Below, in pieces: positions 26,308 through 34,112 of a DNA stretch of 56,672 nt. The notes below the pieces were generated by a model that saw only the letters and a list, made by a program, of their open reading frames with translations, was not told where the DNA came from and searched no databases. The stretch spans positions 1-56,672 of the forward strand of contig CAZVCC010000015.1 in the NCBI GenBank assembly GCA_964626015.1, in the 5' to 3' direction. Every line of letters starts with the position of its first letter. Positions within the stretch are counted from its first letter, which is position 1. The DNA comes from CAIKZJ01 sp964626015. Its GTDB lineage: Bacteria > Bacteroidota > Ignavibacteria > Tepidaquicellales > Tepidaquicellaceae. Made by a program: the position numbers and the translations under genes.

Positions 26308-28698
26308 TTATTTGATGAGCATCATCTTCTTTGTTGTAACGTATGAACCAGACTCCATTTTGTAGAAATAAAAACCGCTTGAGAAACCTTCACCGGAGAA
26401 ATCGACCGAGTAATAACCTGCAGTCTTATTCTCATTTACCAGTACTCTGACTTCTCTTCCCAGTAGGTCGAAGATAGTAATCTTTACGAATCCTTCTTTT
26501 GGAATTGCAAAGTTAATCTTTGTTGAGGGATTGAACGGGTTCGGGTAATTCTGACTCAAGTCATATTTAACAGGAATATTTTCGCTGTTTTGATTTCCTA
26601 TTCCTGTTGGAGCAATCTGATAGCCTGTAATTTCAATATTGTCAATATACCATCCGTCCCAGTTTAATGAAACATCGCAGGAATCCCTGAAACGTACTTT
26701 CATGTTTGATGAGCTGTTTGCAAAAGAAGTAATATCGTAGCTTTGATATTTCCATGTTGTGGAATCTTTTCCGTTAAAGGTCGCAATCTTCTGCCAAGAT
26801 GTCCCATTGTTGCTGGAGATTTCAACAAATCCATAATCATAACCGGTTTCAAGAGCATATTTCTGGTACCAACTCAAATAAAGAGCAGGGTAAGACGACA
26901 CATTTAAAGGAATAGATATCATTGGGTTATTACCGCTGTTCGTAGGAGTACCTTTAAATGAATGTGTCGGAGAATAATATTTGTTTGTTACGATTGACCA
27001 ATTTGTCATAGTAGGGAAGTTTGCATTTCCGTTTTCTGCACTGTCTCTTAATACTGTAAAACCATTTCCAATAAAAATACTAACGTTTTTGTCGTACATT
27101 GTTAAAGTGTCATTCTGCCTTATACGCAATCTTGCATATATAACAGAATTGGTAGGACAACCAGCTCCAATCGTGAAATTAAACGTTGTACTATCGGAGA
27201 CAAAAGTACCGAGAGAAGGTCTTGTATAAATTTGCGTTGGTACTGATAAGTATCCTGATAAAGGTGTAAACTCGACTTTAATATTAGAAGCAGTAATTTG
27301 TCCTTTATTTCTGAATACTACTTTAAGATTGCCTGATTCACCCTGAGTATAGATTACTTTGTTAAGGGCTGCGGACCTTAATCCTACATAATCACCCGCG
27401 ACAAGGCAGATATATTTATTCATTTCAAGGCAAGACTGAGCAAGCGGCAGAATTTCTGACATTGTAGGCCAGAATCCTGTAGTTCCGACTTCTGGAGTCA
27501 TAGCAAATCTATGTTCAGCGTGTCCTGTTGAGTCATTACTGTAGCACCAGTCGATATCTCCGCCTCGTACATAATAATTTACCGTTCCATAAGGTGTACC
27601 GAACAAGAAGCCGTTTTCTGCAACGATATCGTTACCATATTCATTGAATATTGCATCGTCGGGAGTCGGGATAGGATCGCACCATCCCCACGGTTTGATT
27701 AAATAATTTCCGTATGTATGGTAATCCAGCTGAACTTTGAAGTTTCTTGAATTCAAGAAATTCTTAAAATTTTGAGTTTCGGGTTCAGAGAATGGAGCAG
27801 GACCTCTGTAAGTATCTGAAGAGGGCGATGTAGAAGAACCTCCGTTAGTTGAGTTCCAGAAATTGTACGTACCAAAGTTTCTATTCAGGTCCACACCTGT
27901 AGCTCCAGATTGTGGTTTGCGGTTCTTTCTCCACATACCACCACCGTTAGGGTTTGTTGTCTGATTGTAAACGTAACCATCGGGATTTATAAATGGTGTG
28001 AAATAAATTTCTCTGTTGTTTAGAATGTAAGTAGCAATAGGGTCTATGTTATAATTTTCGACAAGCCAGTAAACAAAGTAAAATATGTTTGACATACCGA
28101 GAGGTTCACGTGCATGGGTTACACCATTCAGCCATACTTCAGGTCTACCGGTTGATGTTGCTGGATTCTTTGTGATTCTAACAGTCCACATAGGTCTGTT
28201 TTCATGAGAATTCCCAATAGTAAAAGAAGGCGAAACAAGTGAAGGATATTCAATAGACAGAGAATCGAGTTTTTGAATTGCCTCTGCCCATTTTAAATGT
28301 CCTCCCATAGTGCCATAGATAGAGTGGCTGACGGAATAATCGACCTGCGATTTCAAGAGTGCCTGCTGGATTTCAGCAGGGCTCATTTTATTTATACTGT
28401 TATAGTATTCCATCCAGTCGGCAATTTCTACAGAATATGAAACGCCGGATTTTTTTAGTAGTTCAATTTCAGATTCTGACAACCATGTTTCAAAATATTC
28501 ACCAGGTTTTCGGATACCGCCATCGAGGTGCAAATCGTTATTTGTAAGTTTTTTGAAATCGTAATCAGATCTGACAAATATTCTTACTTTAGAATATTTT
28601 TCCTGTCCTGTTGATCCATTATTTTGTGCAATTGAAGTCGAGATAAATAGAACAGCAAATGCAAGAATAAATGCAGAGAGTAGTAAGTTCTTTTTCAA
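26308..28698 (-). CDS. Secreted M14 zinc carboxypeptidase with T9SS sorting domain
   Basis: A signal peptide (about 1-25) and an N-terminal propeptide-like region precede an M14 carboxypeptidase domain (about 125-430). Zinc ligands His195 and Glu198 (THARE), the DLNRNF substrate-binding Arg, zinc ligand His327 (YHTYG) and the catalytic Glu403 (TPEVG) are all present, as in carboxypeptidase T. A CARDB-like and a jelly-roll region (SSNNGTSWQ, WDGWYIDNIEI) follow, and the last 80 residues form a T9SS type A sorting domain (NYPNPFNPSTKINFAIP, ending KKMMLIK). It should degrade extracellular peptides, complementing the M28 peptidase at 1522. Confidence 0.94.
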   Translation of the reverse strand: MKKNLLLSAFILAFAVLFISTSIAQNNGSTGQEKYSKVRIFVRSDYDFKKLTNNDLHLDGGIRKPGEYFETWLSESEIELLKKSGVSYSVEIADWMEYYNSINKMSPAEIQQALLKSQVDYSVSHSIYGTMGGHLKWAEAIQKLDSLSIEYPSLVSPSFTIGNSHENRPMWTVRITKNPATSTGRPEVWLNGVTHAREPLGMSNIFYFVYWLVENYNIDPIATYILNNREIYFTPFINPDGYVYNQTTNPNGGGMWRKNRKPQSGATGVDLNRNFGTYNFWNSTNGGSSTSPSSDTYRGPAPFSEPETQNFKNFLNSRNFKVQLDYHTYGNYLIKPWGWCDPIPTPDDAIFNEYGNDIVAENGFLFGTPYGTVNYYVRGGDIDWCYSNDSTGHAEHRFAMTPEVGTTGFWPTMSEILPLAQSCLEMNKYICLVAGDYVGLRSAALNKVIYTQGESGNLKVVFRNKGQITASNIKVEFTPLSGYLSVPTQIYTRPSLGTFVSDSTTFNFTIGAGCPTNSVIYARLRIRQNDTLTMYDKNVSIFIGNGFTVLRDSAENGNANFPTMTNWSIVTNKYYSPTHSFKGTPTNSGNNPMISIPLNVSSYPALYLSWYQKYALETGYDYGFVEISSNNGTSWQKIATFNGKDSTTWKYQSYDITSFANSSSNMKVRFRDSCDVSLNWDGWYIDNIEITGYQIAPTGIGNQNSENIPVKYDLSQNYPNPFNPSTKINFAIPKEGFVKITIFDLLGREVRVLVNENKTAGYYSVDFSGEGFSSGFYFYKMESGSYVTTKKMMLIK

Positions 28699-29153
28699 AG
28701 CAGTTTATATAAAAATTAATAAAAAGTTAATTATCTAACATGTAAAATAACAAATTATTCTAATAAAATTAAGTATTAAATGAATTTAAGAAAAATAAGG
28801 TATCCAATTCCACTGAATGTATAGGTCATTTGGATGTATAATTTAGACTTTAAGCTAATAAATAATATCGCAGGCATATCGCAGGCATATCGCAGGCATA
28901 ACGCAGGCATATCGCAGGCATATCGCAGGCATACATAAAAATAACGCAAATTATGTGAAAACAGTGTAAAAACGAAGGAATTAGCTGCCACGCGGCAAGA
29001 GAATTGAGTGATTTTACCACTTTTTTAGGATTTTCATTGAGTTTGGTCTTAATTTGAAAGCAGTAAACGAGAAATAAAGATTTTCGGGTGTGAGGCTTTC
29101 CTTTTGACTTTTATTGTCGGAGTGCAAAAAGTAAATTCACAGATTGTATAATT
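28699..29153. other. 455-bp divergent intergenic region
   Basis: This AT-rich gap separates the divergent starts of the M14 peptidase and uvrA. It holds a six-unit 11-bp array at 28869-28934 and presumably both promoters. The only open frame across the array merely translates the repeat. No SOS (LexA-type) operator could be identified upstream of uvrA by eye. Confidence 0.6.
28869..28934. repeat. 11-bp tandem repeat, six copies
   Basis: CGCAGGCATAT is repeated six times head to tail with one base changed in the third and one in the sixth copy. It is GC-richer than its surroundings and lies about 170 bp from the peptidase start and 220 bp from the uvrA start. Confidence 0.95.
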
Positions 29154-32021
29154 TTGAAAACGATAAAAACTAAAAATACTAAGAGAAAGAAAAAGGAAGA
29201 GATTCCAACAGATGCGAACAAGTTTATAATAATTAAAGGGGCAAAGTCGCATAATTTAAAAAATATTGATTTAAATATTCCTAAATATAAACTTATTGTA
29301 TTTACCGGAGTAAGCGGTTCGGGTAAATCATCTCTTGTATTTGATACGATTTATGCGGAGGGGCAGAGAAGGTATGTAGAAAGTCTTTCTTCGTATGCAC
29401 GACAATTTCTGGAGAAGATGAATAAGCCTGATGTAGATTCGATTTCTGGTCTTGCTCCGTCGATGGCGATAGAACAGAAATCTACATCCAGAAATTCACG
29501 TTCTACGGTGGGTACATCGACAGAAATTTATGATTATCTTCGATTACTGTATGCAAGAATAGGAGAAACGTATTCGCCGATAAGCGGAAATGTTGTAAGA
29601 AAGGATACACCAGCTTCTATAACGAAAGAGCTGTCGAAATTGGTCAGTGTAAAGATTTATGTAATGATAAATTTTAATCCGAATAAAATTTCCAAATCCA
29701 CATATTTAAATAATTTAAGGGAACGGGGATTTTATAAGTTAGCCTTTGCAGACGAGATTGTGGATTTGAATGATATTGATGAGACAGCGCTGAATAAAGT
29801 CATTGATGGTGCACAAGGGGGGGGCTTGTTTGTTATTATAGACAGGATGAATTATGAAAGTCAAGAAGCTGAATCTGTGTCAAGACTGACGGAATCTCTT
29901 GAGACGGCATTTATAGAGGGCGGGGGATATCTGACGGTAAGAGTTTTTAATGAATCAAAATATACCGATAAAAAATACAATAAGTTTTTTGAGGCAGACG
30001 GAATGATATTTGCGGAGCCGGAACCAAGAATGTTTTCCTTTAACAATCCGTTTGGTGCGTGCAAGAAATGCCAGGGGTTCGGAAGAACGATGGATATTGA
30101 TTATGACCTTGTAATACCTGATAAGAACAGGTCGATTATGAATAATGCAATTGCACCTTTTGCAACACCAAAACATTCTGTACATTTAGCAAACCTGATT
30201 CTTGAATCAGACCAGTACGATATTTCCTTGAGCAAACCGATAAAGGCGTTAAGCGATAAAGAAATTGAATTTATTTTTAAGGGCGGCAAGAAGTACATCG
30301 GAATTTACAAGTTTTTCAAAACCGTAGAGAGAGAGGCTCTGTATAAACTACATTACAGAGTTTTATTAAACAGGTACAGAGCGTATACGACATGCAGTGA
30401 TTGCGGAGGCGGAAGGCTAAGAAAGGAATCACTTTATGTTAAAGTGGGAGGAAAGAGTATTTTCGATGTTGTGAAGATGACGATACTTGATGCTTACAAC
30501 TTTTTTGTAAACCTGAAACTTGACAAGACAAAGAAAGAAATTTCGGCAAGAATACTTGAAGAAATACTCAACAGGTTAAAGTACCTGATAGATGTCGGGC
30601 TTGTTTATTTAACTCTTGATCGTCTTTCTGCTACACTATCGGGCGGAGAAGCACAGAGGATAAATTTAGCAACATCATTGGGTTCATCGCTTGTAGGTTC
30701 AATTTATGTACTTGATGAACCGTCAGTAGGTTTACATCCAAGAGATAATGAAAAGCTGATTAACATTATGAAGTCATTGAGGGATATCGGAAACACAGTG
30801 CTGGTTGTCGAGCATGACAAGGACATGATACGGGAAGCGGACGAGATTGTAGATATAGGGCTTTACGCCGGTGAGAATGGCGGAGAGGTTATTTTTCAAG
30901 GAGATTATAACGGACTGAAAAACAATACTACTTCTTTGACATCGAAGTACCTGAACGGACAACTTAAAATAGAATCGAATAAATTAAATAAAGATGTAAA
31001 AGAGTGCAGCAAATTTCTGACCGTAAAAGGAGCAAGAGCAAACAATTTGAAAGATATAATAGTCAAAATTCCAGTAGGTTATTTCACATGTATTACGGGA
31101 GTAAGCGGTTCAGGAAAATCTACACTTGTAAACAATATTATATACGGGGCTTTGAAGAAAAAGCTAGAGGGGTTTTATGAAGAAACTATAGGCGAGTTCG
31201 ACGAAATTACCGGCTATGAATTTTTTGAGAATGTTGAAATGATAGACCAGTCGCAAATCGGCAAGACAGTGAGGAGTAATCCTGTTACTTACATAAAAGC
31301 ATTCGATATCATTCGAGAGACATTTGCCGATAGTCCTTTAGCACGGAGAAGGGGGTTTGACAGCGGAACATTTTCGTTCAATGTTCAGGGCGGCAGGTGC
31401 GAAATGTGCGAAGGTGCGGGAGTGATAAAGGTTGAGATGCAATTTATGGCAGATATTTTCCTTGAGTGCGAAGCATGCGGCGGGAAGAGGTACAAAACAG
31501 ACACGCTTGAAGTCAGTCTTCAGGGCAATAACGGGACGCATAAGAATATTCATGAAATATTGGAGCTGACGGTAACGGAAGCGATAAAGTTCTTTAAACC
31601 TTTTCCGAAGATAGTAAAGAAGCTCAAAGTACTGGATGATGTTGGGCTTGGATACATAAAACTGGGACAATCCGGCTCCACGTTATCGGGCGGTGAATCA
31701 CAGAGGGTAAAGCTTGCATACCATCTTGTGCATCAGTCGGGTTCAAAGAATACGCTTTATATTTTCGATGAACCGACTACAGGACTTCACTATCATGATA
31801 TTTCAAAGCTGATGAAATGCTTTGACGCTCTTTTGAAGAAGGGGAACACAATTTTAGTGATTGAGCATAATCTGGAAGTGATAAAGAATGCGGATTACCT
31901 GATTGACCTTGGTCCTGATTCCGGTGACAGCGGAGGATACGTGGTTGGTGCGGGAACTCCAAAGGAGATTTCAGAATTAAAGGAATCATACACCGGGAAA
32001 TATTTAAAAGAAATTATATGA
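29154..32021 (+). CDS. uvrA: Excinuclease ABC subunit A, Bacteroidota type
   Basis: UvrA is the damage-recognising ATPase of nucleotide excision repair. Two ABC modules are seen, with Walker A loops GVSGSGKSS (52-60) and GVSGSGKST, two LSGGE signatures (ATLSGGEAQR, TLSGGESQR) and two DEP Walker B motifs. The C-terminal zinc module CEMCEGAG...CEACGG is intact. In the first module only the second CxxC (CKKC) is present; the usual first pair is replaced around FFEADGMIF, a variant I know from Bacteroidota UvrA. The start is TTG, leading into a Lys-rich tail; no closer ATG exists before the conserved region. The stop overlaps the next gene by 4 bp. Confidence 0.96.
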   Translation: MKTIKTKNTKRKKKEEIPTDANKFIIIKGAKSHNLKNIDLNIPKYKLIVFTGVSGSGKSSLVFDTIYAEGQRRYVESLSSYARQFLEKMNKPDVDSISGLAPSMAIEQKSTSRNSRSTVGTSTEIYDYLRLLYARIGETYSPISGNVVRKDTPASITKELSKLVSVKIYVMINFNPNKISKSTYLNNLRERGFYKLAFADEIVDLNDIDETALNKVIDGAQGGGLFVIIDRMNYESQEAESVSRLTESLETAFIEGGGYLTVRVFNESKYTDKKYNKFFEADGMIFAEPEPRMFSFNNPFGACKKCQGFGRTMDIDYDLVIPDKNRSIMNNAIAPFATPKHSVHLANLILESDQYDISLSKPIKALSDKEIEFIFKGGKKYIGIYKFFKTVEREALYKLHYRVLLNRYRAYTTCSDCGGGRLRKESLYVKVGGKSIFDVVKMTILDAYNFFVNLKLDKTKKEISARILEEILNRLKYLIDVGLVYLTLDRLSATLSGGEAQRINLATSLGSSLVGSIYVLDEPSVGLHPRDNEKLINIMKSLRDIGNTVLVVEHDKDMIREADEIVDIGLYAGENGGEVIFQGDYNGLKNNTTSLTSKYLNGQLKIESNKLNKDVKECSKFLTVKGARANNLKDIIVKIPVGYFTCITGVSGSGKSTLVNNIIYGALKKKLEGFYEETIGEFDEITGYEFFENVEMIDQSQIGKTVRSNPVTYIKAFDIIRETFADSPLARRRGFDSGTFSFNVQGGRCEMCEGAGVIKVEMQFMADIFLECEACGGKRYKTDTLEVSLQGNNGTHKNIHEILELTVTEAIKFFKPFPKIVKKLKVLDDVGLGYIKLGQSGSTLSGGESQRVKLAYHLVHQSGSKNTLYIFDEPTTGLHYHDISKLMKCFDALLKKGNTILVIEHNLEVIKNADYLIDLGPDSGDSGGYVVGAGTPKEISELKESYTGKYLKEII

Positions 32022-32227
32022 CAAAGATAAAAAATTTTATAAAGAATTATAAACTAACGATTATAATGGCGATAGTTGGATTAATCGGCGGGTATGTTTA
32101 CTGGAATTTCTGGGGATGCACAGACGGGTGTCCAATAAGGTCAAATGCATCGATGATGACGGTTTACGGAGGATTGATAGGCGGGCTGCTTGGGAACGTG
32201 TTTCAGGGATTCGGAAAGAAGAAGTAG
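32018..32227 (+). CDS. Small two-segment membrane protein (DUF6132-like)
   Basis: The 69-residue protein has two hydrophobic segments (about 14-31 and 46-62) linked by GCTDGCPIRSN, a Cys-Cys-Pro loop that resembles the GC(T/S)xGxCPI signature of the small DUF6132 membrane family. The function of that family is unknown to me; the paired cysteines hint at redox or metal chemistry. Its ATG overlaps the uvrA stop (ATGA), so it is probably translated by coupling, an unusual neighbour for a repair gene. The first 110-bp repeat begins at its stop codon. Confidence 0.72.
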   Translation: MTKIKNFIKNYKLTIIMAIVGLIGGYVYWNFWGCTDGCPIRSNASMMTVYGGLIGGLLGNVFQGFGKKK

Positions 32228-32532
32228 AGAGTTTTTACGACAGAGATATTTTACGACAGGTCGCTCAGAGGGCACAGAGCAGAGAATTAAATTGTTGCTA
32301 AGAGCAAGAGATAGAAATTAAATAGATTTAATCGTAGAGATTTTTTACTACAGAGATATTTTACCACAGAGCGCTCAGAGGGCACAGAGAAGAGAATTAA
32401 ATTATTGCTAAGAGCTAGAGATAGAACGTAAATAGATTTAATCGTAGAGAGTTTTTACGACAGAGATATTTTGCGACAGATCGCTCAGAGGGCACAGAGA
32501 AGAGATTAATTATTGCTAAGGGCAAGAGATAT
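32225..32532. repeat. 110-bp tandem repeat, about 2.8 copies
   Basis: Copies start at 32225, 32335 and 32445, the third cut short near 32532. Each contains TACGACAGAGATATTTTACG, a CGCTCAGAGGGCACAGAG core and AATTATTGCTAAGAGC. The core is related, in inverted orientation, to the CTCTGTG-rich sequence at 56425-56625. The remaining bases to 32624 are AT-rich spacer. Confidence 0.92.
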
Positions 32533-32624
32533 TATCACCAAAACACCAAAACTACAAAACTAAAAACCCAGTAAACTAATACTTGAAATGCTAATACCAA
32601 TATTTATTGCAAAAAACTTTATTG

Positions 32625-32927
32625 CTAGAGTTTTCGGAGGATATCCCAGGAGTAAATACCTGTATCATGTCCATCTTTCCATTTGATTGAAACAGCGTAA
32701 TTACCTACGGCTTCGATACTTTCAATTTCATAAAAACCAGCAGCCTTAAAAGGTGATTTAATCGGGATATAACTTTCGAAGATTACAGACTCACCTTTGC
32801 AGTTAACGCATGGGCATTCATCCCGCAGTTTTGTTAATGGAATTTCATTTTCTTTGCCGTCATTCCATTTTATCAATAATGAATTGTTGTCAGTTTTCTT
32901 TATTTGTGTAGGAAATAATTCTGCCAT
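32625..32927 (-). CDS. DUF971-family protein
   Basis: The 100-residue protein has the DUF971 pattern: IKWNDGKENEIPLTKLRDEC, then CPCVNCKGE, and a C-terminal W.DGH.TGIYSWDILR segment. The fold is shared with the N-terminal domain of gamma-butyrobetaine hydroxylase, where cysteines can bind metal; in bacteria these proteins have been linked to iron-sulphur cluster handling, but the role is not settled. Its start overlaps the end of the MFS gene by 38 bp, and it ends the HIT-leuS-MFS operon. Confidence 0.88.
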   Translation of the reverse strand: MAELFPTQIKKTDNNSLLIKWNDGKENEIPLTKLRDECPCVNCKGESVIFESYIPIKSPFKAAGFYEIESIEAVGNYAVSIKWKDGHDTGIYSWDILRKL

Positions 32928-34110
32928 ATAAGTTGAAATTTGTAATTTTACTGAAGTTAATATATATAATGTTTACGAAAAGTAATATACCTGCGAACAT
33001 GAAAATATTTCTAAGACCGATTAGCGGTGTTATTAACGCATAAGTTAACGGACCAATCATATTGCCGAGAATTGTGAAACTTGAAGCGACGCCCATAATT
33101 CCCCCCTTTCTATCATCAGGGGTGATATTGCTTATAACGCTGTAGAAGACCGGAATCATACCTCCGACACAAAAACCAAGAATGATACGCAGAGGAATTA
33201 ACAGTATATATGAGAAAACAAAAGAGTGCAGGCATAATGCAGCGACACCGATAGACATTGCGATAAACAGATTTTTGTTGACACCTTTTTTGTCGTTCAT
33301 TTTTCCCCATAGAGGAGATGAGACAGCCGTTGCGATACCGGTAACTCCAAACAGTACGCCTGAAATTGTTGAAAGAAAATTCCTGTCGTCAATTAAGGAT
33401 TCAATAAACAAGGTGAATCCGGGTTGTGTAATAGATACAGCCATTTGAGTTAAAGCAACTGAAACGAGGATAGTTGACAAAGTTTTATTATTGAAAGAAT
33501 ACTTAAGATTATCAAAAACGCTTAGCTTCTTATCGGAAATTACTTTAGCATCCTTAACCATAAATATAACAAGAATACCGCTGATAAGGCAGACAGAGCC
33601 TGTTATGTAAAACACAAGCCTGTGCGAAGTGATGTCTGCAATTACACCTCCGATAAGAGGACCGATTATTGTGCCTGCAGATATTGCCATTTGCAGGATT
33701 CCGATATTGTAACCTGATTTTTCTTTCGGCGAGCTTGCAGAAACGAGAGCGAGAGAAGCAGGAATAAATCCGCTTGCTGCTCCCTGAAACATTCTGAACA
33801 TTATGAGCTGGTAAACATCCTGAGACATACCAACCAGAAACTGCGAAACAGAAAGACCTATGACCGCTCTAACAACCATAGATTTCTTTCCGTACTTATC
33901 GCCAAGCATACCCCAAACAGGTGTAAGGAAAAAAGACAGTATGAACGGACCGGCAAATGCGAGTCCGCTCCAGCGCTCGACTTCTGTCTGGTCTGTTATA
34001 CCGAGATCCCTTATGTACAGGGGAAGGAAAGGAACGACCATACTCATTCCGACCATTGTGAAGAAAAGCGCTAACCAGATTGCATATAAATTCTTTTTAG
34101 AAGTGTCCAA
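32890..34110 (-). CDS. MFS drug/metabolite efflux transporter
   Basis: A 406-residue inner-membrane carrier with about 12 hydrophobic segments. The loop between segments 2 and 3 has GMLGDKYGKKSMV, matching the MFS motif GxLaDrxGrkxxl, and the second half repeats it as GKMNDKKG. The overall look is of TetA/MdtG-like multidrug exporters. It lies 2 bp after leuS and overlaps the DUF971 gene, so it is expressed as part of that operon. The substrate is unknown. Confidence 0.88.
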   Translation of the reverse strand: MDTSKKNLYAIWLALFFTMVGMSMVVPFLPLYIRDLGITDQTEVERWSGLAFAGPFILSFFLTPVWGMLGDKYGKKSMVVRAVIGLSVSQFLVGMSQDVYQLIMFRMFQGAASGFIPASLALVSASSPKEKSGYNIGILQMAISAGTIIGPLIGGVIADITSHRLVFYITGSVCLISGILVIFMVKDAKVISDKKLSVFDNLKYSFNNKTLSTILVSVALTQMAVSITQPGFTLFIESLIDDRNFLSTISGVLFGVTGIATAVSSPLWGKMNDKKGVNKNLFIAMSIGVAALCLHSFVFSYILLIPLRIILGFCVGGMIPVFYSVISNITPDDRKGGIMGVASSFTILGNMIGPLTYALITPLIGLRNIFMFAGILLFVNIIYINFSKITNFNLYGRIISYTNKEN

Positions 34111-34112
34111 TG

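Noticed and set aside
28776..28991. 71-codon minus-strand frame across the CGCAGGCATAT array
   Set aside because: Its middle is only the translated tandem repeat (RYACDMPA...), and it has no start context, conserved motif or partner gene.
32116..32301. Frame overlapping the small membrane protein and the first 110-bp repeat
   Set aside because: It lies out of frame within a better-supported gene and continues into repeat sequence.
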